Below, one piece after another: positions 35,868 to 44,321 of a stretch of 64,000 nucleotides of DNA. Within the stretch, counting starts at the first letter, position 1; every line of letters begins with the position of its first letter. The translations under genes and the position numbers were made by a program. This stretch comes from Hymenobacter rubidus (lineage in GTDB: Bacteria; Bacteroidota; Bacteroidia; Cytophagales; Hymenobacteraceae). The DNA lies in NCBI RefSeq assembly GCF_016734815.1, contig NZ_JAERQF010000003.1:124001-188000 (forward strand). The letters are read 5' to 3'. A model generated the notes under the pieces. The model did not search any database and was not told the DNA's origin. It was given only the letters and a program-made list of their open reading frames with translations.

Positions 35868-36346
35868 TGGGTGGTGAGGCCGTTGTCGTCCAGCTCGTCA
35901 TCGTCGCGCACGCGGGACAGGCTACCTTCCAGGTCCACAATTTTGTCGGCTACGGTGGGACCGGGGCGTTGCGGCGCTGGGTTGGGAGCCTGTTTATACA
36001 CGTCGATGGCGCCGTTGGCATCCAGCAGGGTGCGGGCGCGGTCGGCTTCCTCGGCAGTGGCGGTATTTACGGTGAGGACGGCGCTATCGGGTCGAGTGGC
36101 GGCGATGTGGGCCTGGGCGTCGGCATTTTCATTGTCCGCAAATAAGTCGGTGAAGAACCGGACCAAGCCTTCTTCGAAGGGCTCAACGGCAGCCGTGTTA
36201 TCTGTGGTGGGCAGGTGTTGGGCCCGCAGGGTTTCTTCGGTCGCCAGGTTGAGGTTGCTGCGCTGGAAGCCTTCGGCGAGCAGGCGTTCGATGGCAAACT
36301 GCGCTTCCGAAGCGCTGCTGAATAATCCGACGACGGTTTGGGCCAT
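35864..36346 (-). CDS. General stress protein 17M-like (YflT) domain protein
   Basis: A 160-residue cytoplasmic protein, start ATG 36346. The N-terminus reads AQTVVGLFSSASEAQFAIERLLAEGF, the pattern of the general stress protein 17M/YflT domain: a short ferredoxin-like fold in which an additional helix pair follows. The C-terminal 50 residues are acidic and Pro-rich and of low complexity. Members are induced by stress, but no activity is known. The longer frame to 36496 reads through repeat family 4 and is rejected. It converges with the TonB receptor and shares 4 nt with it. Confidence 0.72.
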   Translation of the reverse strand: MAQTVVGLFSSASEAQFAIERLLAEGFQRSNLNLATEETLRAQHLPTTDNTAAVEPFEEGLVRFFTDLFADNENADAQAHIAATRPDSAVLTVNTATAEEADRARTLLDANGAIDVYKQAPNPAPQRPGPTVADKIVDLEGSLSRVRDDDELDDNGLTTH

Positions 36347-36410
36347 GGTGCGCGGGGAAGGGTACCCATTCTCTACGGCGGTGACATTGATTGGTTGTGT
36401 GCGAGTCTTT

Positions 36411-36544
36411 CTGGCGGGGGCATCACCCCCTGAACCCCGCTCCGAAAAGGAGAGGGGACACCGGTTTTGCGTGTATATGTAGTGGACGACTGGCACCCCC
36501 TCTCCTTTTCGGAGAGGGGGCCGGGGGGTGAGGCGCCCCGCCAG
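36411..36544. repeat. Palindromic repeat, family 4
   Basis: Arms ctggcgggggcatcaccccc with ctccgaaaaggagaggggac, against ccctctccttttcggagagg and gaggcgccccgccag. About 50 nt per arm with small gaps. It lies in the gap between the stress protein and lipoprotein genes. Confidence 0.78.
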
Positions 36545-36560
36545 AACGACTAGCTTACAA

Positions 36561-37076
36561 CTACTTCAGCACCTTGCAGCGGCTGGGTAACCGGCCGGCG
36601 GTAATCAGCGCATTCAGGTCGGCGGCGGGGTTGGGGTAGGTGGAGCGCGGGCCGCAGTCGCAGAGGGCCGTAAGCGGGTCGCGGTCGATAATCATGGTTT
36701 CCATATCGGCCAGCGACGGGGCGGTGGTCAGCTGCGCGTAGTCGGCGTAGGTGAGCTTGAGGAAGGCCACGTTGGGGCCAATACCCCGGTTGTCGAGCCA
36801 GTAGCCCTGGGCCAGTGCCGTGGGCTGCGGCAGGTGCCCCGACACGTCGCTCGGGGCCGGATAGGCCACGATGCTGCGGCGGTCGTCGCTCAACGTCACG
36901 GGCACCAGCTCGTGGTAGTCGGCTTTGGTTTTGTAGAGGAGGGTGGGGGCTGTGGCCGCTACCGGCGCGGTGCCGCCGGCCGGCGCTGTTGCCGTGCGGG
37001 CCGCCTCCGGCGTGTGCGTCATCCGGCTGCCGGTGCAGCCCGCTACGGCCAGCAAAATCAAGGTGCTTGCTCTCAT
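36561..37076 (-). CDS. Lipoprotein coupled to the C10 protease gene
   Basis: A 171-residue protein with a lipoprotein signal (LILLAVAGC, lipid Cys at residue 14) and an Ala/Thr/Pro-rich linker. A compact domain follows, containing VAFLKLTYADYAQL, DRDPLTALCDCGPRSTYPNP and a last Cys near the end. I do not recognise the domain. Its ATG overlaps the stop of the C10 protease gene by 4 nt, so the two are co-translated. In some bacteria C10 proteases are followed by a dedicated inhibitor; this lipoprotein could play that part, but nothing in its sequence proves it. Confidence 0.68.
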   Translation of the reverse strand: MRASTLILLAVAGCTGSRMTHTPEAARTATAPAGGTAPVAATAPTLLYKTKADYHELVPVTLSDDRRSIVAYPAPSDVSGHLPQPTALAQGYWLDNRGIGPNVAFLKLTYADYAQLTTAPSLADMETMIIDRDPLTALCDCGPRSTYPNPAADLNALITAGRLPSRCKVLK

Positions 37077-39715
37077 GGGTTCACAGAAATTTTCTTGGTG
37101 ATGAGGCCGGCTTTGGTATCGAGCTGCACCAGATACAGGCCGGCCGCCAGATTGCTCACCGGAATGGTCAAGGGTGCGGCGGGACTTACACGGGTGGTTT
37201 CGAACACTACTTGCCCGGTCATATTCAGCAGGCGCGCGGCGGCCACGGGCGTGCTCAGAGCGTGCAGGTCCACGTTTACCACTTCCTTCGCCGGGTTCGG
37301 ATAGATGCCCACCTGGGCCGCCAGGGTGGCGGGGGCGGTGGCACTCACGGCCCCGCGGCTCAGGGCCATATCGAACAGGTAGGTGCCGGTATTGCCCGCG
37401 AAGTAGGGCGCTACTTTGATGTAGAGCGTGCCGCCATTGCCCAGGAAAATATTATTCGGCATCACGTCGTCGTAGGTGGTCGACCAGGTGTTGCCGCCGT
37501 CGGTGGAGTAGGAAAAGAGGGCGTCGAGGGAGTAGGTCTGGCCGTTGCCGCTGTTGTAGGAGTCGTGCAGGCGGGCCGTGATGGTGTAGCTGTTGCCGGC
37601 CGGCAGGTTCAGCTGGTAGTAGTCCACGTCGGTGGTGAGGTGGCAGTTCGAGCCCACGGTGTTGCGGGTGGCGCTGTTGCCGCTGAAGCTGACCGGCAGC
37701 GCCCGGGCCGAGGCCACGGCATCGTTCGGCTCGTAAGAATCGGCGGCCAGGGCGGCGGCCTGCACGGTCACGCGGGTGGGGTTTTGGAAGGTGCCGGTGC
37801 CCGTGAGCTGCCAGGTGCTGGAGCCGGTGGGCTTGTGCAGCACCGCCAGCAGATACGTCCCCGGCGCGGCTGTAACGGCCGTGGTGCTCAGCGTGAGGTA
37901 GGGCGCGAGGTAGGTGTAATTGGCCGGCAGGCCGGTGGTTTCGTTGTAAGTATTGATGGTTTGCACGAAGGTGCCATCCAGGTTGTACAGCCCCACCATG
38001 TACTGGCCGGTGAAGGTGCTGGTGCTGGCGTTCAGAATGTTGAGGTTGACGGAAGCAGCCTGGCCCTGCGTGAAGGTGGTGGGCGTGGTGGTGATGGCCG
38101 AATTGAGCCGGATGGTGTTGTTATTGATGACCGTGATTTGAGGCAGGTTGGTAAAGCCGTTGCGGTCGGCTACCAGCATCCAGTTGCCGCCGGTAGGCCG
38201 AAAGAACACGCCCACCCGGTAGGTGCCCGGCAGCACGCTAAACAAGCCCGTGGTGCTGAACGTGAGGTTGTTGGTGTAAGTGTAGCCAGCGGGCAGGGTC
38301 AAACCGGTTTTGGTTTCCACGTAGTCCACCAGCGCATTGTTGAGGTCGAACACGGCGGCGCAGTAGTCGCCCGCAAACGCAGCCGTGCTGGTATTAAGCA
38401 GGTTGGTGCTCACCGAAAACGCATTGCCGTAGCCGATGGTGGTGGCCGAGGGCGTGACGGCGGCGTTCAGGCCCATGGCAGCCGCGGCCGTACCGCCGCC
38501 CCCGCCACCCCCACCGCCAGCCGGCGGCTGAATGCCGATGATGGCCTGCTGGCCGCTGTTGTAGCCGCCGCTGCCGCCGCCGGTGCCCAGTCCGGCCGGG
38601 TTCACGGCGTTGATGGAAAAGTACCCGTCATAGGCCCCGCCCCAGCCCCAGTTGAAGTGCAGAAAGTTGTTGTTGTCGTAGCCATCGGCCACGAAGCAGT
38701 GGCCGCCGCCGCTGCCGAAGCCCGCGTACACGATGGGCCGGCTGGCGTCAAGCTCCGCCTTCATCATGTTCAGCCATTGCGTGTCCGAGTAGTTGGCGCG
38801 TTGCAGGCCCTGCATGGTGGTGCGGTAGCCAAAGTAGGTTTTCAGGGCGTACTCGGCGCAGTCGGGGCCGTTGCTGGCGGCCGAAATCACGTAAGCGTTG
38901 CTGGAATGGGCGCTGTAGCCCATGTTCACGCTCACGCCCACCTGGTACATGAGGGTGGCCACGGCCGTATTGGCCGAGGTCACAGAGTTGGGCATCGAAG
39001 TCCACTGGTAGGTGGTGGTGCCGAAGTTGGCCGAAAGCGTGCCCAGGCTGGTTGTGTTGTAGGAGTGGAAGCCCGCGCCGGTGGTGGGGTAGTTCCAGAA
39101 TTTCATGACCTGGCACATGGCCGTGGCCACGCAACCGGTCACGGAGCGTCCGCCCCCGGCGTTGTCATAGGGGCACAGGTCGTTGTAATAAGGCTGCTGG
39201 TTCCAGCGCGTGGCCACCAGCGGCGCCACGGCGGCCGTGCCGGTGGGCCGGCCGGCGGCCGTGGCGCCGCTCAACAGTTCCTGCCAGGCCCCCCGAATGT
39301 CGGGTGTGGCGGCGGTGTGCGTTTCCACCACCTGGCGCACCTGGGCGCGGTAGCCTTCGAGCCACTTGGCCACCTGCGGGGCCAGGTGCGCGGGGTCGAA
39401 AGCGGACTGGTCGGAGTAGCCCAGCACGGGCGTCACCTGGTCATCGCCGGCCACCAGCACGAAGCCGGGCGTGGGGCTGGCGGTGCTGAAGACGTAGAAA
39501 GCCGGCGCCGGCTTGGTGGCACCGGGCGCGGCCATCGAGCCCATTTCGGCCCGGTAAACCAGCGCCAGTGCCGCGCTGGCGGGCAGGCCGTGCCCGGTGT
39601 GGGTGGTGAGAAAGGCCCGGCCGACGCGCTGGGCGGTAGCTTCGTCGATGGGGTTGGCGACGGCGCGGCTCAGCAGCAACAGCAGGAGCAGGGCCAGTGA
39701 GTACAGTTTTTTCAT
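37073..39715 (-). CDS. C10 family cysteine protease (streptopain-like) with T9SS domain
   Basis: An 880-residue secreted protease, start ATG 39715 with signal peptide (MKKLYSLALLLLLLLSRAVA). A propeptide covers about residues 20-165. The C10 catalytic pair is Cys194 in SVTGCVATAMCQVMKFWNYP and His338 in GSGGGHCFVADGYD, followed by FLHFNWGWGGAYDGYFSI. Next come Ig-like repeats and a pre-peptidase C-terminal type domain (SYEPNDAVASARAL). The last 80 residues are a T9SS sorting domain (VGIYPNPAKEVVNVDL, AAGLYLVQL). It should act on the cell surface or in the medium. A lipoprotein gene overlaps its stop. Confidence 0.92.
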   Translation of the reverse strand: MKKLYSLALLLLLLLSRAVANPIDEATAQRVGRAFLTTHTGHGLPASAALALVYRAEMGSMAAPGATKPAPAFYVFSTASPTPGFVLVAGDDQVTPVLGYSDQSAFDPAHLAPQVAKWLEGYRAQVRQVVETHTAATPDIRGAWQELLSGATAAGRPTGTAAVAPLVATRWNQQPYYNDLCPYDNAGGGRSVTGCVATAMCQVMKFWNYPTTGAGFHSYNTTSLGTLSANFGTTTYQWTSMPNSVTSANTAVATLMYQVGVSVNMGYSAHSSNAYVISAASNGPDCAEYALKTYFGYRTTMQGLQRANYSDTQWLNMMKAELDASRPIVYAGFGSGGGHCFVADGYDNNNFLHFNWGWGGAYDGYFSINAVNPAGLGTGGGSGGYNSGQQAIIGIQPPAGGGGGGGGGTAAAAMGLNAAVTPSATTIGYGNAFSVSTNLLNTSTAAFAGDYCAAVFDLNNALVDYVETKTGLTLPAGYTYTNNLTFSTTGLFSVLPGTYRVGVFFRPTGGNWMLVADRNGFTNLPQITVINNNTIRLNSAITTTPTTFTQGQAASVNLNILNASTSTFTGQYMVGLYNLDGTFVQTINTYNETTGLPANYTYLAPYLTLSTTAVTAAPGTYLLAVLHKPTGSSTWQLTGTGTFQNPTRVTVQAAALAADSYEPNDAVASARALPVSFSGNSATRNTVGSNCHLTTDVDYYQLNLPAGNSYTITARLHDSYNSGNGQTYSLDALFSYSTDGGNTWSTTYDDVMPNNIFLGNGGTLYIKVAPYFAGNTGTYLFDMALSRGAVSATAPATLAAQVGIYPNPAKEVVNVDLHALSTPVAAARLLNMTGQVVFETTRVSPAAPLTIPVSNLAAGLYLVQLDTKAGLITKKISVNP

Positions 39716-40176
39716 GGGCCGGAGCAGGTTACTAACAATGAAATGGAAGTGCAAAGGCCGCCGCCGTTCGAAGCAGGCGGGCACCTGCCGGAAGGCCTCG
39801 GCAACTTCCAAAGGCACTGCTTTTATTCTTAATAAAGCGGATGTTTATATTGAATGTAATCAGGGATGATGTGCGGTGCAAAGGCAGCCGATGCATAGTC
39901 GAGCAGTTACCTCAAAAAGTCGACTAAATCGCGGCAGCGTCTACTAGTCCATTGCCGGACCCCGGCTCCAAGCCATTGCCGAGGCCGGCGCGCTGCACCC
40001 CCTGGGCCGAGTGGAGAAATCAAGCACAGCTGCCCTGGGGTGAGGAATGCCTTCAGCACCCGCTCCCGCTGGAGCAGTGCAAACAAACTCATGCAAAGCC
40101 ACCGCTTCCTGCTACCTTCCGGCCGGGCTAGGCAGGGAGCCGGGCCCGTTTCACGCACCACCCCTACACCTACCGC
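39716..40176. other. 461-base gap without a supported gene
   Basis: Mixed composition; no inverted repeat of the families seen elsewhere. It should carry the C10 protease promoter on one side. The text 'gctaccttccggcc' at 40117-40130 also occurs just before the response regulator at 25845 (gctaccttccggcccc) and may be a promoter relative. Confidence 0.35.
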
Positions 40177-40881
40177 ATGGCCCAGCCCAAATACGCCGCC
40201 CGATTCGAGAATTTCTTCGCCAACCTGCGCCTCAACCGCGACCAGTTTGCCGACATGGCCGCCTACACCCTGCAGGCCCTCAAAGACGGCAAAAGCCGTT
40301 ATCAAGCCCTTGCCGACCCCCTCGAAGTGGCCCTCACCGACTACCGCACCACCCACGCCGGCCAGCTGTCCGGCGAAGGCCAGGCCAGCACCATCACGCT
40401 GGCCCAGGCCCTGGCCGACTTCAAGGCCTACGTGAAAAAGACGGAGCGCAAGGTCATCATCCCCACCTACGACGAAGGCAGCCCCGACCTGCTGGCCATC
40501 TTCCCCAAAGGCCGCTCGGGCCTCACCAAAAGCAGCCAGGCCAAAGTCGAAGATGCCTTCACGGCCTTCCTCGACGCCCTCGATGCCCGGCCCACCGTCT
40601 TCACTTCGCCCGTGCGCACCGAAGGCCGCACCGTGCTGGCCGCCCTCACCGCTGCCCTGCAACGGGCCGATGGCCTGGCCAAAACCGCCGGCACCCAGCG
40701 CGTCGACCTGCACGACGGCCGCCAGGCCGCCTGCACCGCCCTGTTCCGGGCCTACGGCACCCTGCTGGTAGAGTTTGCCGAGAAGCCGGGGAAGGTGGCC
40801 CCGTTTTTTGATTTGAGCAAGGCCGATACCGGCGGCGGTAAAAAAGTGAAACTGCCCCCGCCCACCAACCCCGAAATCTAA
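40177..40881 (+). CDS. Conserved-looking cytoplasmic protein of unknown function
   Basis: A 234-residue protein without signal or membrane segments, rich in Ala, Lys and Asp. It begins MAQPKYAARFENFFANLRLN and ends with a Lys and Pro-rich tail (GGGKKVKLPPPTNPEI). The central text (RKVIIPTYDEGSPDLLAIFPKGRSGLT) resembles no enzyme site I know. It is helical in most parts. The strong Ala codon use fits the neighbours and argues that it is a native gene. It is followed directly by the 42-bp palindrome array. Confidence 0.6.
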   Translation: MAQPKYAARFENFFANLRLNRDQFADMAAYTLQALKDGKSRYQALADPLEVALTDYRTTHAGQLSGEGQASTITLAQALADFKAYVKKTERKVIIPTYDEGSPDLLAIFPKGRSGLTKSSQAKVEDAFTAFLDALDARPTVFTSPVRTEGRTVLAALTAALQRADGLAKTAGTQRVDLHDGRQAACTALFRAYGTLLVEFAEKPGKVAPFFDLSKADTGGGKKVKLPPPTNPEI

Positions 40882-40893
40882 ATTCAGCTGATT

Positions 40894-40943
40894 CTGCACC
40901 GAAAGGCCCGTTCCGGAACTCCGGAACGGGCCTTTCGGTGCAG
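40894..40943. terminator. Strong hairpin at the start of the palindrome array
   Basis: Perfect 23-bp arms (ctgcaccgaaaggcccgttc to ccgg and complement) with loop aact, 13 nt after the stop at 40881. It is also unit 1 of the array. Confidence 0.8.
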
Positions 40944-41133
40944 AAATGAGCACTCCGGAGCTCCGGAGTGCTCATTTCCGTGCGGAGTTGGTTGTTCCGG
41001 AGCTCCGGAATGGGCTCCGCCGTGCAGAAATAGCTGTTCCGGAGCGCCGGAGTTGGCTTGGTAAGCCGCGAAGGGCGTTCCGGTGCTCCGGAACAGGCTT
41101 TGCCGGACGGAAATGGTCGTTCCGGAGCGCCGG
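40913..41133. repeat. Array of six CCGGAGCTCCGG palindromes with 42-bp period
   Basis: Cores start at 40913, 40955, 40997, 41039, 41080 and 41122, that is 42, 42, 42, 41 and 42 bp apart. Core variants are ccggaactccgg, ccggagctccgg (twice), ccggagcgccgg (twice) and ccggtgctccgg. Between cores a diverged unit remains, roughly 'gggctttccgtgcagaaatg' then 'ctgtt'. The first two cores sit in long perfect hairpins. Confidence 0.85.
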
Positions 41134-41169
41134 GAGATGGCCCCGGCCGGTATGCCGGCGCGGGCCGGG

Positions 41170-41889
41170 CTACGGCATCCGTTCCCACACTTCGCCAGCT
41201 AGGCTCACCATGCGCACCAGTCCTGCCTGGCGGTCATAGTAAAGCTCCCGCATGAACGAGGCCGAGACCGGCGCGCAAGTTGGCCCCCGGTCTGAAGCTA
41301 TGAAAGCTACCACTTCTCCATATTGCCGGCCTCGCACGGTAAGCTGCTGAAACGGCCCGTTCAACTGGGTGTTGCTTGGGAATTTCAGGCCTCGGCAGCT
41401 GTAGTAGTCGCTGATGAGGTCGGTATTGCCCGCAAAATCATACCATTCGCCTTCGGCATAAAACCGACTGACGTTGGTTGCATAACCACCGGAACTCAGG
41501 TTGGTAAGCATCGCGGCGGCGCGGTAGAAGCGCAAGTCGGCTCCACCTTTGGCGCTGTCGGTGCGGCTCAGCCGCACGGTCACTTGGTCGTAGTAATTGA
41601 GCAGCTTCGAAGAGCCCGGAATACCGCCCGAATACGAGTGACTGGCCCCCTTAATGTCCTCGATAATCCCCGCCCGGTATACCCGCTGATAACCCTGCTG
41701 GTTCACCATTCTCCACTCATCGCCCTGGTGCACTTGCAGCCACAGCCGGTCCTTATCGGTGAAATGATAGTACGGTACCCCGTCTACGTTCGATAGGCCG
41801 TTGTCTTCCAGTTCATCTTTCGTGCAGGCCGAACTGCCCAGCAGCACACAGCCAATGAACACATACTTGAGGGAATGGAAAGTTGCCAT
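41170..41889 (-). CDS. Lipoprotein of unknown function
   Basis: A 239-residue protein with a lipoprotein signal (YVFIGCVLLGSSAC, lipid Cys at residue 22) followed by TKDELEDNGLSNVDGVPYYHFT. The mature domain is rich in Tyr, Arg and Ser with short strands (DQVTVRLSRTDS, GEWYDFAGNTD) and has two further Cys residues in YYSCRGL and GPTCAPV that could pair. I do not recognise the fold. It ends close to the palindrome array and faces the gene at 40177. Confidence 0.66.
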   Translation of the reverse strand: MATFHSLKYVFIGCVLLGSSACTKDELEDNGLSNVDGVPYYHFTDKDRLWLQVHQGDEWRMVNQQGYQRVYRAGIIEDIKGASHSYSGGIPGSSKLLNYYDQVTVRLSRTDSAKGGADLRFYRAAAMLTNLSSGGYATNVSRFYAEGEWYDFAGNTDLISDYYSCRGLKFPSNTQLNGPFQQLTVRGRQYGEVVAFIASDRGPTCAPVSASFMRELYYDRQAGLVRMVSLAGEVWERMP

Positions 41890-42150
41890 GCGTTTCTGGA
41901 AAAGCTGAGAGGTGCTTGCTGAAACGAAAGGTATCCGCCGATAGCAGCGTTTCGCAAACGAAAATTGCCGACAATTAGACTTTGTAGATAAACTCTTTTG
42001 GTCGATATATATTTAATTTCAGTGACTTATGTGTTATTTATCAGTCGTTACACCTGGCATGCTGAGTGGCTTAATTCCCTCGCTGGCCCATGTCACAGAC
42101 GCGCGCCAGCAGGGCCAGCCGAAAAGGCGCGTTCTACGTTATTTGTTGCT

Positions 42151-42789
42151 ATGAACACCCTCCCCGCCCGCTGGCACCGCCTCACCACCCCGCTCGTGCC
42201 CGATGCCGCCCGGCGCGAGGCCGAATACCAGCGCCTCAGTGCTGCCTACCAAAGCTCCACGCGCCACTACCACACCCTGCAGCACATCGAAAACCTGCTG
42301 AATAGGGTAGAGGCCGCCCACCTGCAAGACCCCACCGTGGTGCAGCTGGCCGTCTGGTTTCACGATGCCGTGTACAACGCCCTCAAGCATGACAACGAAG
42401 CCCGCAGCGCCGCCGAGGCCCTGGCGTTTCTCAAAGACTCCACGTTGGAGCCCGCCCGGCAGCAGCGCGTGGCTTTCCTCATCGAGCGCACCGCCGACCA
42501 CACCCAGCCCCAACCGGCAGATGATGCCGACCTGCTGCTTTTTCTGGATGCCGATTTGAGCATTCTTGGGGCCTCTGAGGCTGATTATTGGGCCTATGCC
42601 CGCCACGTTCGGCAGGAATACCGCCTTGTGCCCGACCTACTCTATCGGCCCGGCCGCCGCAAGGTGCTGGCCCGGATGCTGGCCGCCCCGGTCCTGTTTC
42701 GGACGCCGGCCATGCGCGCCGAACTCGATGCCGCCGCCCGGCGCAACCTGGCCGCCGAAATAGCCGCCTGGGACCAGGGCGGCTTATAA
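42151..42789 (+). CDS. HD-domain predicted metal-dependent phosphohydrolase
   Basis: A 212-residue protein. The start at ATG 42151 is chosen because family text begins at RWHRLTTPLVPD. Metal-binding residues are seen in RHYHTLQHIENLL (His41, His45) and VWFHDAVYN (His71, Asp72), followed by FLIERTADH and FLDADLSILG. This is the pattern of the small HD-like family often annotated as predicted metal-dependent HD superfamily phosphohydrolase. The substrate is unknown. It lies alone on the + strand before the GAF protein. Confidence 0.84.
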   Translation: MNTLPARWHRLTTPLVPDAARREAEYQRLSAAYQSSTRHYHTLQHIENLLNRVEAAHLQDPTVVQLAVWFHDAVYNALKHDNEARSAAEALAFLKDSTLEPARQQRVAFLIERTADHTQPQPADDADLLLFLDADLSILGASEADYWAYARHVRQEYRLVPDLLYRPGRRKVLARMLAAPVLFRTPAMRAELDAAARRNLAAEIAAWDQGGL

Positions 42790-42938
42790 CCTGGCCGCCT
42801 GGACTGCGCTGGGCCGGGTTTTTAGCAGATTGGTCCGGATTTCATCCGCCGTTCAGCCAGTACGGGGCAGCTTTAAAAAGTGCTGGTTAAACTTTTGATG
42901 ATTCCATCGGCTTTAGCCTCCTGCACCCACGCCCTTCC

Positions 42939-43658
42939 ATGAGCCTTACTTCGTACCCCGAGCTGATTCCTTCTTACGAACACGAGCGCTTGGCGGCGCT
43001 GCAACCCTACCGAGTGCTGGGCACTCCCGGCCAGGGCGTTTTCAACAACTTCGTGAGCATGGTGGCCAAGCTGCTGGAGGTGCCCATTGCCCTGGTGTCG
43101 TTGGTGCGCGAAAGCGACGTGGTATTCATCGGCAACGAAGGCTTGTTCGATGCCGACGTGGTGGCCCGCGAAGACAGCATGTGCTCGGTGGCCATTCTGA
43201 ACGACGGCCTCACCGTGTTCGAGGACATTGCCGCCGAACCTTGTGCCCTCGTCAACCCGTTCGTGGCGCAGCACATGAACCTGGGCTTTTACGCCGGCCA
43301 GGCCCTGCGCGCGCCCAACGGCATGGCCCTGGGCAGCCTCTGCATCATCGACCGGCGCCCCCGCCACCTCACCCCCGCCGAAAGCCAGCTACTCACCCAA
43401 CTAGCCTTCGTGGCCCAGGACCTGCTCGCGCTGCAAGCCGCCACGGCCCCGTCCGTCCTGCAGGAGCCCGTCCTCCAGGCCCGTCTCGAAGAATTGGTGC
43501 AGCAGTCGCTCACCCGTCTCCAAACTCTGGCCCAGCTGATGCAGTGGGACACCGCCGCCGACCCGGCCGATAAGGACCGGTACACCGCCTCCCGCCTCGA
43601 CGAAGCCAGCTACCTGGCGCAGGCGCTGCACCGCGAGCTGCAGGCCGCCCTGCGCTAA
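42939..43658 (+). CDS. GAF domain protein
   Basis: A 239-residue cytoplasmic protein. Residues 10-165 form a GAF domain with the usual text RLAALQPYRVLGTPGQGVFNNF, then VPIALVSLVRESDVVFIGNEG, REDSMCSVAILND, and APNGMALGSLCIIDRRPRHL. Such stand-alone GAF proteins of Bacteroidota and Proteobacteria bind small ligands or chromophores and are often near kinases. Here a helical C-terminus of 70 residues follows without a kinase or cyclase domain. No output domain or partner is adjacent. The stop codon lies inside the outer arm of the repeat at 43656-43812. Confidence 0.85.
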   Translation: MSLTSYPELIPSYEHERLAALQPYRVLGTPGQGVFNNFVSMVAKLLEVPIALVSLVRESDVVFIGNEGLFDADVVAREDSMCSVAILNDGLTVFEDIAAEPCALVNPFVAQHMNLGFYAGQALRAPNGMALGSLCIIDRRPRHLTPAESQLLTQLAFVAQDLLALQAATAPSVLQEPVLQARLEELVQQSLTRLQTLAQLMQWDTAADPADKDRYTASRLDEASYLAQALHRELQAALR

Positions 43659-43812
43659 GAAGCTGTTTGAGTTAGCTGAAAATCCTTCTGAAACGTCATG
43701 CTGAGCGCAGTCGAAGCATCTCTACCGCTTCGTTCGAACGGTTCAACGAAGCGGTAGAGATGCTTCGACTGCGCTCAGCATGACGTTTTTAGTAACTCAA
43801 ACAGCTTCTAAG
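43656..43812. repeat. Element with ctaagaagctgtttgagtta ends around R10
   Basis: Left end ctaagaagctgtttgagtta (43656-43675), right end taactcaaacagcttctaag (43793-43812), one mismatch. Inside is family 1 palindrome R10. The same ends enclose an unrelated palindrome at 50869-51025. Confidence 0.82.
43695..43784. repeat. Palindromic repeat R10 (family 1)
   Basis: Arms gtcatgctgagcgcagtcga and complement, over 35 nt, with the extension ccgcttcgtt/aacgaagcgg near the loop. Confidence 0.9.
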
Positions 43813-43845
43813 GCCTGGCTGGCCCAGCCAGTGGCCCCCGAATAC

Positions 43846-44265
43846 TCACTCGCCCAGCAGGGTAATGACCAGCGTACGCCGGCCGCCGTGGTCGCGGTGC
43901 TCACCTAGGTAGATGCCCTGCCAGGTGCCCAGGGCCAGCCGCCCATTGGTGACGGGAATGCTGACGCTGCTGCCCAACAGGGCGGCTTTCAGGTGGGCGG
44001 GCATGTCGTCGGGGCCCTCGGAGTTGTGGCGGAAGTAGGGGGCATTTTCGGGCGCGGCCCGATTGAAAAACTGCTCGAAATCGTGGCGCACCGTGGGGTC
44101 GGCATTTTCATTGAGGCACAGGCTGGCCGAAGTGTGCTGGATGAACACGTGCAGCAGCCCGGCCCGCACCTGGGGCAGTTCGGGCAATTCGCGCAGCACC
44201 AGGTCGGTGATGAGGTGGAAGCCCCGGCGCATGGCCGGGAGGTGGAAATGCTTTTGGTAAATCAT
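43846..44265 (-). CDS. YjbQ family protein (UPF0047)
   Basis: A 139-residue protein, start ATG 44265. It shows the family text GFHLITDLVLRELPEL, the His/Thr-rich site HVFIQHTSASLCLNENADP, and the end LGTWQGIYLGEHRDHGGRRTL. YjbQ proteins have a weak thiamine phosphate synthase activity and are commonly annotated as secondary thiamine-phosphate synthase; the true role is not settled. Length is normal. The longer frame to 44409 translates a 15-bp tandem repeat and is rejected. Confidence 0.92.
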   Translation of the reverse strand: MIYQKHFHLPAMRRGFHLITDLVLRELPELPQVRAGLLHVFIQHTSASLCLNENADPTVRHDFEQFFNRAAPENAPYFRHNSEGPDDMPAHLKAALLGSSVSIPVTNGRLALGTWQGIYLGEHRDHGGRRTLVITLLGE

Positions 44266-44321
44266 GGGAAGGAGGCGGAAAATACGGTAGACATACGCGG
44301 CTTCGCGCCGCAAGTCGCAGC

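Noticed and set aside
36815..39700. 961-residue open frame on the + strand across the C10 protease gene
   Set aside because: Antisense shadow of the protease gene, with repetitive His/Gly/Val text and no domain. The minus-strand gene has a signal peptide, catalytic pair and sorting domain.
40913..41133. CRISPR array
   Set aside because: The repeated core is a 12-bp palindrome and the 30-bp intervals are diverged copies of each other rather than unique spacers; no cas gene is present in the window.
40646..41188. Frames on both strands through the 42-bp palindrome array with repeated PELRN-like peptides
   Set aside because: The period is a multiple of three, so any frame gives repeated peptides. 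The conserved feature is the palindrome, not a reading frame, and the frames begin inside a neighbouring gene.
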